From positions 1 through 58,240 of the forward strand of contig JAHDBJ010000031.1 in assembly GCA_020630435.1 (NCBI GenBank): a DNA stretch of 58,240 nucleotides. Direction: 5' to 3'. A program made the translations under genes and the position numbers. The notes beneath the pieces are model-generated. The model searched no databases and was not told the DNA's origin. It saw only the letters and a program-made list of their open reading frames with translations. Of the stretch, positions 34,601-41,835 are shown in pieces. The first letter of the stretch is position 1. Each line of letters begins with the position of its first letter. Source of the stretch: Saprospiraceae bacterium (GTDB taxonomy: Bacteria > Bacteroidota > Bacteroidia > Chitinophagales > Saprospiraceae).

Positions 34601-35094
34601 TAGGCTATGTTATCACAGGGATGAATCTTGTGGTCATTATGACTGGTGTAGGGATTATTTCACTAGCAGGAATTGTTGTAAATAATGCTATTGTCCTCAT
34701 CGATTATATTGCCTTACTCATCAAACGAAAACGGGAAGCCCTAGGGCTTTCAGAAGCTGAAAAGCTTTCAACGGCAGATGTAAAAGAAGCCATTATACAG
34801 GGAGGAGCTACTCGTCTAAGACCAGTACTTTTAACAGCCATTACGACTGTATTAGGTTTAATTCCATTAGCCATCGGATTTAATATCAACTTTGCAACCC
34901 TGATTACGGATCTTGATCCGCAGATATTTATTGGAGGAGATAACGTTGCATTCTGGGGCGTTATGGCTTGGACTGTAATTTATGGTCTTACCTTTGCCAC
35001 TTTCCTAACCCTTGTCGTTGTGCCTGTTATGTTTTGGTTAATTCACCTATCAAAAGATTTCTTTACTAGAATGTATCGAAAAGTATTTTCATAG
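31648..35094 (+). CDS. RND efflux pump, HAE/AcrB-like inner membrane transporter
   Basis: A 1148-residue proton-driven RND transporter, somewhat longer than the usual 1030-1050. The first span is at about 28-46. Porter domain strands follow, then LALGMLVDNAIVVVENIYRY in TM4, where Asp414 is the proton-relay Asp and the second Asp of AcrB is Asn415. FPSADPLYVNAFVEMPMGTD opens the second half, and the last spans are typical (GIISLAGIVVNNAIVLIDY). Two extra hydrophobic segments (VMNVLLFALLMVAVAVGSHY and NIAAGVAIWTVLNYFVLRI, about 525-575) lie between TM6 and TM7 and explain part of the length. Substrates are unknown; the operon is TetR-controlled. Confidence 0.95.
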   Translation: MANNTINKIKETLREFTITSLAVDNATSVFLLTFMIMFFGIVSYNTMPKESYPEIKMPNIFINTVYFGNSGEDMENLVTRKIEKELATISEIKTITSSSMQDYSIITAEFNADVDTDDALRKVKDAVDKAKPELPNDLTQEPDVFDVDLSQLPIMTVNLSGEFSNDELRSYAEYLEDEIEDLPEISSVDLKGTMEREVKIDVDIPKMQSRKVSFTDIENAVRSENLTMSGGEMLNNDFRRSIRVIGEFKNIRELENMIVSSENQYPIYLREIASVSFGYKDKTSIARSDKLPVVSLDVIKKSGENLLDASDKIKAIVQKAEEEAFPEKLKVSVFNDQSVQTRDMVSNLENSIISGVLLVVIVLLFFLGLRNAMFVGIAIPLSMLMGFLVLQTLGYTMNMVVLFSLILALGMLVDNAIVVVENIYRYMQNGYKGADAARYGAGEVAWPIIASTATTLAAFIPLAFWPGLMGEFMKYLPITLIVVLSSSLFVALIINPVLTATFMKVEDDGEDGYFQKRKVMNVLLFALLMVAVAVGSHYKGVLWLRNIAAGVAIWTVLNYFVLRILSSLFQQSFLPFLERIYNKFIRAALFKVVPVFVFFGTVALLMVSVVLLNKNMPKIDFFPSADPLYVNAFVEMPMGTDIEATNRLMQQIEDRIEGTLDPHTKIVEAVLAQIGENTSDPNSGEPNVGASPNKARLTVSFVPSQDRNGKSTFEIMEEIRSSVKGFPGVQIVVDKNQDGPPTGKPINIEITGEDIDKLATLSQEMIDYINDLGIGGIEELKKNVNLGKPELLVNINRETARRYEISTYAIANAIRTAVFGKEVSKFKQGDEDYPIQLRVDKKYRNNIDEILNQKITFRSPATGRIAQVPISAVANVRFSSTYNSIQRKDQERSITVYSNILKDYNANEIVEDIKAELKNFDMPRGYAYSFTGEQEEMAENMAFLFNAFMIAMFAIFIILVTQFNSLTSPIIISLSVVFSLIGVLLGYVITGMNLVVIMTGVGIISLAGIVVNNAIVLIDYIALLIKRKREALGLSEAEKLSTADVKEAIIQGGATRLRPVLLTAITTVLGLIPLAIGFNINFATLITDLDPQIFIGGDNVAFWGVMAWTVIYGLTFATFLTLVVVPVMFWLIHLSKDFFTRMYRKVFS

Positions 35095-35103
35095 GAACGT
35101 TTT

Positions 35104-35140
35104 AAAAAAGCTGCTTGTTAGTTGGGCAAGCAGCTTTTTT
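35104..35140. terminator. Bidirectional terminator between the efflux and ATPase operons
   Basis: AAAAAAGCTGCTTG (35104-35117) and CAAGCAGCTTTTTT (35127-35140) form a 14-base stem with a 9-base loop. It stops the rightward RND transcript and can stop the leftward ATPase transcript. Confidence 0.92.
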
Positions 35141-35208
35141 AAATTTAACACTATACATGATATACTCCTTAGCAAAGGCACTCATTTTTTAAGGTATTCC
35201 CAAAATTA

Positions 35209-38200
35209 TTATTTCCCCTTCTCCAACACCTCTCGTATTCCTTCCAAACCATCTACGAATTTTGAAAGTTGGGCGATGACTTGCGACATGGGATTTTGCT
35301 CATCCAAGTTGTGGAATATCTTGTTCTTGTTGAAGGTAGATTTGATCTCCTCCCAACGGTTAAAATCATCATCTTTGAGCTGTCCTATTAATTCTTTGAG
35401 CTTTAAAAAATTGGCTTCTGCTCCATTGGTTAGGGTTTGGCTTTCTCCTTCATAATGTGCTAAAATCAAGGTCTGCAACTCTTGGTCATTCATTACTGGA
35501 ACAAGTTTTTCTGCTAACTTATTCATATTTCGATATGAACCTTGTAATTTGAATGCAGGTGCCGTACGATATTCATCCGACATTGCCGCAGAACGTATAT
35601 ATTCCATATTGACTTTTAAAATAACATCTCTTATCGTCAACATTTTTTGTAAGACCGAGATGTATTCATTTAGCTCTTCGGGAGCATGGTTGACTTCGAA
35701 ATCTAAACCATCTTTTGAACCCGTCTCAGCGACTTTTAAAGCGGTATACACATCTTTCATAGACTTGTTTGCCAATCGTTGTAATACAGGGTTTGAGGTT
35801 AGCGCATTTTCAATATAACTCAATCCAAATACATCTGCCGTATCGCCTATAATATCACCCAAGTTGTAAATATCCGAACGATTTGCCAACATATCAGGTA
35901 TCTGGAATTTTTCACCACTTTCGGTATATGGATTTCCAGCCATGACGACACAGATACGTTTTCCACGTAGATCGTAGGTTTTAGAACGTCCTTTGTAAAC
36001 GCCTTCAATCTTACGCTGTGCATCACATAGACTGATGAATTTTTGTAGAAATTCAGGATGACAATGCTGTATATCGTCAACATAGAGCATGACATTGTCC
36101 CCCATTTCTAAGGCTAAATTTAGCTTTTGCAACTCTTGTTTTGCTGCCATATTGGGAGCATCTTCAGGGTCTAAAGAGGTAACTTGATGCCCAATAGCTG
36201 GACCATTAATTTTCATAAAAATCAATCCAAGTCGATTGGCTATATACTCCATCAATGTTGTCTTACCATATCCAGGTGGAGAGATGAGTAACAACATTCC
36301 CATTCTGTCGGTTCGGGTATTGTCATCGGCTGTTCCGATTTGCTTGGCTAGGTTATCCCCAAATATGGGCAAATATACTTTATCAATTAATTTGTTTCGA
36401 ACAAAAGAACTCAGAACACGAGGTTTAAATTCTTCTAGTCTAAGTGCTTCCCTAAATTCATCTGTTAGTGTTTTCTTTACCTCTTGAAAGGCTTCAAATT
36501 GTGGCACTACTTCCAAAATGTAATTCTCCATTTTTGCCCTAAAGGCATTAAAGTCTAAATGATAAATGCCTTCTTTTATCAAGTGATGTTCGCCATATAA
36601 TCCCTCTACATCTACACTTGTTTTGGTCTCAATAACTCTTTTTTTATTAAAATCATCTACGAGTAACAAAGCGGCAGCTTCGTCAATAAAGCTACGGTAA
36701 TCGTCCACTTTCAACGTATCAACAAATGCCTGAATCCATTTTCGACTAAGGCTGAATTGCTCGACTACATTTTCCTTTAACGATTGTATGGATTGGTCAA
36801 AGATAGTAACCGATTTTTTTCGTTGAATATATTTTTTAAATTCTGTAAATAATTCTCCTGCTTCTTGAGAAATGATAAAAGAACTATGCTGTGTCAATTC
36901 TTGAAACAAGTATTCTGCAACAATTGATTTTTTAATGCTTTTAAAAATAGGCAATTCTATTTTCGATAATTCTTTTTCTAAATCCGTAATTAGATAGTCA
37001 AACTCCGAAGTATCGGGAAAAATATCTAAAATCGTTTTAGCAGATTGAAATTGTGCCGTAAATAATGCCTTTTTATCCTCATTTAAAAAGTAAGTCCAAA
37101 GTATCTTCGCTGCTGCCCTGACTTCAGGCATATAGCGCAATAAGTCTATTTTCTGATGTAAGTCCGTAAGTGCTTTTACGATTTTGAAAGTATCTTCCTC
37201 ATGGATGCCTTTGGTATAGCCTTCGGTATATCTTTCTTGTGCGGTTCTTTGTACTAATTTTTTCAGTGCTTCATCGGTCAATTGACTAAGGTTATTATTT
37301 TTAAAAATAGAATATGCCAAATACTCTGAACGATAGACATTGCGATTTTCAGAAACCAAATGCTGTGTCCAAACTTCTTTGGTGTCTAGCAAGGCTTTAT
37401 CTTTAATTTCCTCATAAAAATCCGTTCCTGTCAAGTGAAAATATAATTTATTGTCTTGAAGGACAGTAGTCAATTCCATTGGCTGAACATTCACACTAAA
37501 AGCGTGCTTCCCCAATCTCATCACATTTTGACCATCGACAAATAAATCTTTCTTATCACGAAGCTGGCGGATCGTTTCTTCTCGGATGGTCTTAAGGCGG
37601 GTTCGGATAGCATCTGCCTTATTGTTATCCTCCAAATCGACCAATTGCTTTACAATATCCCTTACTTTGTCAATCATTAAATCCGAAGCGAAGAAACCAT
37701 TAATTTCAGTAACTTCTCCAAATTGTTTTGCTCGATTTTGGATACCGTCTAGTATTCGTTCCGCCGCTCTTTGTAGAGAAGCTGTGCGGTTATTTTTAGC
37801 TTCGGTTAGTGCTTTTTTTCGAGCTTCAAAAGCATTGTATATCTCTTCACGCTTTTCGCCTAACTGCTCGATGAAGTCATCGTATTCAACAAATTTGCTT
37901 TCCAGTTCTTCTAATTGCACCATCAACTTAGTCAGGTATTCATCACATTTTATGGGCGTATCCGAAACGTCCATATAGTTGATAACCCCTTGCTCTAATA
38001 ATTTCATTTGTGCGGAAAACTCGGCTATGGCTTCCGTACCCATTAATTCTTTGCGCTTGCGTTTGATGGCTGCTTTAGTACGATTTAAGCCGCTATACAT
38101 TGAAGATATATTATCAATGATTCGAGTGGTCTGTGTGGCATCTTCAATCTTTAAATTGCTAACGATTTCAATCAACATCTCTAAATCGCTTCCAATCTGA

Positions 38201-40056
38201 TCAACCGTTTCTTCTAGGGCTTCACCTTCTTTATTAGTTGCAACGGATTCGATAGCATCTTCTTGCGCTACAATACGATTTTGGTAAGGTGTCAAAGCGT
38301 CTTCTTGTAATAAGAAATGAACGCATTGCTCGGATAGTGTTTCGTAGTTTTCACTAGCTTGTCCTTCTAATTGCTCGACCAATTGCACGTCGGTATACCG
38401 AAGTTCTTTTAAGGAGATAATAGCTCCTCTTAAACTCCTTAGCTCCGCCAATACATTTACGAAATCATCAATATTATCAAAAATCCCTCTATCGACTTTT
38501 TTAAAGATGTCTTCGGATTGAAGGCGTACTTTTTGAATTTCTGCTTGGGTATTTTTACGAATTCTATTCTTCTTTTCAAACTCTTCTATCGCTGAATGAG
38601 CGGTTTGACGAATCGCTTGTATAGGGTCTGTCAATTCGTAGGCTTCTGCTTTGTCAATCCAGTAGTAAGCGTCCGATACATCTGTACATTTTTTTACTAA
38701 ATCTTCATATAATCCTGCATAAGAATCTTCTTTGTTGGAAAGGATGATAATTTCTCGACATTCTGCCATTGCCTTGACAATGTCCTTGTTTCCAACCTTG
38801 AAAAGATAGTTGTCAGAATGTGTTGTTTGTATTTGTTCTCCTTGTGTAAATGGTGTTTGCCATATTTGGACGACGTGGTGTTTTGTCGGCTCGTCTTCTG
38901 ATTTGAAATAACACAATTCTCCATTTGGGAACACCGTATAGCCATGACAGACAATAGGCGTTGCTAATTGCTGCTGGATGATATTGTATAGCAGTAAGAC
39001 ATACGTTCCCTTTTTTTGATTGTAAAAAACATAGATGTAGTCTTCTCCATTGGGAGAGGCAATTCTTCTTTCAAATGTTTTATCTGATATTTGGTTGTCA
39101 AAGATTTTAAATTCGCCTGTTTGCAGATAGTAGCCATTGGCAAAAATCAACCCATGATTATCGGGCAATAGTACCCCCGAATCTTCTAATGCATTAACTC
39201 TTTCTACTTCATTGAGTTTTTCATTGAAAACAAAATACCTAAAGTCTTCTTGGTAAGGCTTAATCTTTATCGCAATTAGATTACCTAAATCAGCGTATAA
39301 AAATTCTGCATCGTCAAGTGTTTGGTCAGGGTATTCGACAGGCTCTCGATAAATGCCCAATCCATCGTCTGTATTGTCTTCTATTTTTATGGTTAAGTCG
39401 CCACCAACTGTTTCTACAAATACTCTATCCAAAATCGATATATGTGGGTGTTTTCCTTGCCGATGCTCCTCTCTTCCTGCTCGTTGCCACCTAAATTCAT
39501 ACTGCTCTGGAAAACGGACTTCATGCTCACTTCGATTGTCAACATATACGATGTTATTTCCTTTGACCAACCACTTAAATACTTTAATGTCTTTCTCGTT
39601 TTCGGATACTTGAAAAACCATATATAAATACGCTCCAATACGGATAAATTTCGCAAAGAAGGCATTTTTATAATAACGATATAAGTTATTAAAATCAGAA
39701 AGGAATTTCTCGCTCTTTATAATACTTAAATCTGTTGCCGTAAACCCATTACCTGTAAATTGGTATGCTGCAAAAACGTCTTCTAGCTGAATACCTGAGC
39801 GTAATCCAATATGTACATTATATCCGAATAAACAGGTATCGCCTAAAGCTAGTATATCTCTAGCTTCGCAGTAGTTACTGGTATTGATACGATCGTTGGC
39901 GATAAGTTGGGTTTCTATCGCTCCAAAGACTTTCTTACGCTCCTCGTTGAGCTGAGCTAGACGATTGTTTAGATCGTTGCTTTGGTTCATCAAGCGGTTG
40001 CGTATGATTTCGTATGTCCCTGTTTCTAGTCGATTGGTTTTCGTGCTATTCGTCAT
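35209..40056 (-). CDS. Giant DUF3686-type AAA+ ATPase ('DNA repair ATPase' family)
   Basis: A 1615-residue cytoplasmic protein. The N-terminal third (about 60-480) is beta-rich with repeated strand pairs like a propeller-type domain (LIAIKIKPYQEDFRYFVFNE, YIYVFYNQKKGTYVLLLYNI). The middle (about 480-1180) is long alpha-helical and coiled coil. The C-terminal AAA+ domain has Walker A PPGYGKTT (Gly1262-Thr1267 core), Walker B VMLYVDDIQ (Asp1327-Asp1328) and a sensor-1-like VVMAGNPY. This layout matches the family labelled DUF3686 or 'DNA repair ATPase' in databases; I know of no experimental proof of a repair role. It is the last gene of the YqiJ-flotillin cluster, 30 bases after a small gene. 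The genetic link to a flotillin suggests a membrane-platform motor instead. Confidence 0.8.
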   Translation of the reverse strand: MTNSTKTNRLETGTYEIIRNRLMNQSNDLNNRLAQLNEERKKVFGAIETQLIANDRINTSNYCEARDILALGDTCLFGYNVHIGLRSGIQLEDVFAAYQFTGNGFTATDLSIIKSEKFLSDFNNLYRYYKNAFFAKFIRIGAYLYMVFQVSENEKDIKVFKWLVKGNNIVYVDNRSEHEVRFPEQYEFRWQRAGREEHRQGKHPHISILDRVFVETVGGDLTIKIEDNTDDGLGIYREPVEYPDQTLDDAEFLYADLGNLIAIKIKPYQEDFRYFVFNEKLNEVERVNALEDSGVLLPDNHGLIFANGYYLQTGEFKIFDNQISDKTFERRIASPNGEDYIYVFYNQKKGTYVLLLYNIIQQQLATPIVCHGYTVFPNGELCYFKSEDEPTKHHVVQIWQTPFTQGEQIQTTHSDNYLFKVGNKDIVKAMAECREIIILSNKEDSYAGLYEDLVKKCTDVSDAYYWIDKAEAYELTDPIQAIRQTAHSAIEEFEKKNRIRKNTQAEIQKVRLQSEDIFKKVDRGIFDNIDDFVNVLAELRSLRGAIISLKELRYTDVQLVEQLEGQASENYETLSEQCVHFLLQEDALTPYQNRIVAQEDAIESVATNKEGEALEETVDQIGSDLEMLIEIVSNLKIEDATQTTRIIDNISSMYSGLNRTKAAIKRKRKELMGTEAIAEFSAQMKLLEQGVINYMDVSDTPIKCDEYLTKLMVQLEELESKFVEYDDFIEQLGEKREEIYNAFEARKKALTEAKNNRTASLQRAAERILDGIQNRAKQFGEVTEINGFFASDLMIDKVRDIVKQLVDLEDNNKADAIRTRLKTIREETIRQLRDKKDLFVDGQNVMRLGKHAFSVNVQPMELTTVLQDNKLYFHLTGTDFYEEIKDKALLDTKEVWTQHLVSENRNVYRSEYLAYSIFKNNNLSQLTDEALKKLVQRTAQERYTEGYTKGIHEEDTFKIVKALTDLHQKIDLLRYMPEVRAAAKILWTYFLNEDKKALFTAQFQSAKTILDIFPDTSEFDYLITDLEKELSKIELPIFKSIKKSIVAEYLFQELTQHSSFIISQEAGELFTEFKKYIQRKKSVTIFDQSIQSLKENVVEQFSLSRKWIQAFVDTLKVDDYRSFIDEAAALLLVDDFNKKRVIETKTSVDVEGLYGEHHLIKEGIYHLDFNAFRAKMENYILEVVPQFEAFQEVKKTLTDEFREALRLEEFKPRVLSSFVRNKLIDKVYLPIFGDNLAKQIGTADDNTRTDRMGMLLLISPPGYGKTTLMEYIANRLGLIFMKINGPAIGHQVTSLDPEDAPNMAAKQELQKLNLALEMGDNVMLYVDDIQHCHPEFLQKFISLCDAQRKIEGVYKGRSKTYDLRGKRICVVMAGNPYTESGEKFQIPDMLANRSDIYNLGDIIGDTADVFGLSYIENALTSNPVLQRLANKSMKDVYTALKVAETGSKDGLDFEVNHAPEELNEYISVLQKMLTIRDVILKVNMEYIRSAAMSDEYRTAPAFKLQGSYRNMNKLAEKLVPVMNDQELQTLILAHYEGESQTLTNGAEANFLKLKELIGQLKDDDFNRWEEIKSTFNKNKIFHNLDEQNPMSQVIAQLSKFVDGLEGIREVLEKGK

Positions 40057-40086
40057 ATTGTTAGTTTTTTAGTGGTTTCGTGTTTT

Positions 40087-40545
40087 TTATGTAATCTTCT
40101 TTTCTATACCTTCTACAAAATCTAGTAGTGCTTCTATCTCTTTTATCTCTCTGTAAACTTTCTTAAATCTTAGTCTTGTCTTTTTGTCCTTTAATAAGCG
40201 TTTAATATTTGACCAGATAATTAAAGACTTCAGGCTAAAATTAATTGGTTGTTGTTTTAATTTTTTAGTGATAATAATCTCTTCATAAATATGAGCGACT
40301 CCACCTAATATATTTCCTGCTCCTGATTGTTGATGTCTGCGTAAATTAATTTGAATCTCATCTTCTCCTATACAATATTTGGCTTTTATTTTCACTAAAT
40401 AAGCGTTGTGTTCACTTTTAATCTTCGCTTTTTTTAGTTCTAAAATCTTTACCCAATTATTCCTAATTCTTTTGTTAATTTGAGCTTGTATTAGGTATTC
40501 GTTTTTTGGTATAATAATATGTTCATCTAGTATTTTTGATTTCAT
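40087..40545 (-). CDS. Small basic protein in the flotillin-ATPase cluster, unknown
   Basis: A protein of 152 residues from ATG 40545. The frame is open to a GTG at 40617, but that part lies inside a strong hairpin (40581-40621). It begins MKSKILDEHIIIPKNEYLIQ and has a beta-rich first half (AKIKSEHNAYLVKIKAKYCI, DEIQINLRRHQQ), a Gly-rich loop (SGAGNILGGVAH) and a basic helical end (LKDKKTRLRFKKVYREIKEI). No signal peptide or membrane span. It lies 30 bases upstream of the giant ATPase gene, so the two are probably co-translated and may interact. No family is recognised. Confidence 0.6.
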   Translation of the reverse strand: MKSKILDEHIIIPKNEYLIQAQINKRIRNNWVKILELKKAKIKSEHNAYLVKIKAKYCIGEDEIQINLRRHQQSGAGNILGGVAHIYEEIIITKKLKQQPINFSLKSLIIWSNIKRLLKDKKTRLRFKKVYREIKEIEALLDFVEGIEKKIT

Positions 40546-40580
40546 ATTTTTTATAAAAATTATTTTTTGTTCAAGCCTGA

Positions 40581-40621
40581 CCGAATGTTCCTCCTTACTT
40601 TTAAGGAGATGAAACACTCGG
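40581..40621. repeat. Strong two-part hairpin between small genes
   Basis: Outer arms CCGAATGTT (40581-40589) and AACACTCGG (40613-40621), with one G-T pair, and inner arms CTCCTT (40591-40596) and AAGGAG (40603-40608). A T run follows only on the plus strand (CGTTTTTT). On the transcribed minus strand it would instead be an intercistronic RNA hairpin that may set the ratio of the ATPase to the upstream proteins. Confidence 0.6.
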
Positions 40622-40652
40622 CGTTTTTTGGCTTAAAAGAGCTAATAAGTTT

Positions 40653-41228
40653 CTATTTAGTATTTATTTTAATTAATTTATCTTGAAAAATTAATTCTGA
40701 TTTATCATCGAAAACATCAGTTTGTACAATTCCTAATTTTGGTGAATAATAAATTCTATAATTTGATTCTTCATTTTGACTTACTTTTTTTTTGTTAAAA
40801 GTATAGACCCTATATTCTCTGTTTAAAATGTTCACTTTATGAGGGTCTGATTCAAAATATATTTTTTCATTCTGTATTAAAGTATCTTTATTTCCATCTA
40901 AATCTGTGTTAATAACTCTCTGTTTTCTATAATAAGTAGTATCTATTTTAGATATAAAAAATAAAGGATCTTGGCTTAAACCCGATGAACTATAAAAAGA
41001 TAAATTTCCAGCTTCGTCATATATGTATTTATTGTTGTATTGATCTTTTAGTATAGCTTCATGATCTTCTTTTATCCTTATTGTATCTATTAAATACACT
41101 ATTTTCTCGTTTTGCAAATTAAAAAAGGCATACTCATGAATTAGACAAGTGTCAGTTTGCAGTTTAGATTGTTTGGAACATCCTATAACCAGCATCAGGA
41201 AAATTGGTATCCACTTATTCATAATCAT
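40653..41228 (-). CDS. Putative lipoprotein in the flotillin-ATPase cluster, unknown
   Basis: A 191-residue protein with a lipoprotein signal (MIMNKWIPIFLMLVIGCSKQ, lipobox VIGC, Cys17). The mature part is strand-rich with Asp/Asn turns (KYIYDEAGNLSFYSSSG, DTLIQNEKIYFESDPHK, YRIYYSPKLGIVQTDVFDD). This is a common look for Bacteroidota outer-membrane-facing lipoproteins, but I recognise no family. The gene is much more AT-rich in feel than the flanking flotillin gene, as are its two small neighbours. It lies 45 bases after a membrane-protein gene and before the hairpin at 40581. Confidence 0.7.
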   Translation of the reverse strand: MIMNKWIPIFLMLVIGCSKQSKLQTDTCLIHEYAFFNLQNEKIVYLIDTIRIKEDHEAILKDQYNNKYIYDEAGNLSFYSSSGLSQDPLFFISKIDTTYYRKQRVINTDLDGNKDTLIQNEKIYFESDPHKVNILNREYRVYTFNKKKVSQNEESNYRIYYSPKLGIVQTDVFDDKSELIFQDKLIKINTK

Positions 41229-41273
41229 ATTTTTCGATATAAAATGATTCCTAGTAAGATATATCGTCCAAAA

Positions 41274-41732
41274 TCATATATTATATCTAATAATAGTTAT
41301 CGCCATTGAATGATCACCATTTAAAAATGAATAGTACGCATCTGATTTATCAAAATGAGCATTTAAAACATATTCTGAAAGTGTCCAAGGAAAAATAAAT
41401 TGAATAATTTGAGTGATAAAAAATGCTATAATTAATCTGACTACTAATTTTCTATTATTACTCCTGTCACCAATATTGATGCTTTTAATTTTATTGATGG
41501 CGTATATAAAAGAAAATACATATAATGCTACACAGATTATCCTTCTTATTCCAAAATTCAATATGGGTTCTACATCCGTTATTATAAAAACATCTTTTAA
41601 AAAAATATCTATGGTATAAGTTGATCCTGCTATGAACAGCCATCCAAATATACTTAATGCAATTAGCATAATGCGGTTATACTTTTCTTGTTCTAAGCTG
41701 ATGTTGTCTAATATGTTTTCATTTCTTATCAT
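41274..41732 (-). CDS. Small integral membrane protein in the flotillin-ATPase cluster
   Basis: A protein of 152 residues from ATG 41732. The frame can be extended to a TTG at 41786, but that piece lies in a GC-rich hairpin and reads as Pro-rich nonsense. Three hydrophobic segments are visible: IMLIALSIFGWLFIAGST (about 21-38), IICVALYVFSFIYAI (about 66-80) and LVVRLIIAFFITQIIQFIF (about 97-115). The loops are basic, and the end (MAITIIRYNI) is hydrophobic. No family is recognised. It directly follows the flotillin gene in the transcript, after the hairpin at 41765-41788. Confidence 0.65.
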   Translation of the reverse strand: MIRNENILDNISLEQEKYNRIMLIALSIFGWLFIAGSTYTIDIFLKDVFIITDVEPILNFGIRRIICVALYVFSFIYAINKIKSINIGDRSNNRKLVVRLIIAFFITQIIQFIFPWTLSEYVLNAHFDKSDAYYSFLNGDHSMAITIIRYNI

Positions 41733-41764
41733 GTTTTTTGGTTTCAATTGCTTTGGGTAAAAGG

Positions 41765-41788
41765 GGTTGGGTGGAATGCCACCCAACC
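41765..41788 (-). promoter_or_regulatory. GC-rich hairpin after the flotillin gene
   Basis: GGTTGGGTGG and CCACCCAACC (41765-41774/41779-41788) form a perfect 10-base stem with tetraloop AATG, striking in this AT-rich DNA. Read leftward it follows the flotillin stop by 47 bases and is followed by CCCTTTTACCC. It may be a leaky terminator or an RNA-protecting hairpin that lowers expression of the downstream genes. Confidence 0.6.
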
Positions 41789-41835
41789 ATGGGGTAAACG
41801 CAGCACTTTTCTTGGTTTTTTGATATCAACTGCTA

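Noticed and set aside
37586-38200. Plus-strand frames opposite the giant ATPase
   Set aside because: Ser/Leu-rich shadow frames within a clearly coding, conserved gene.
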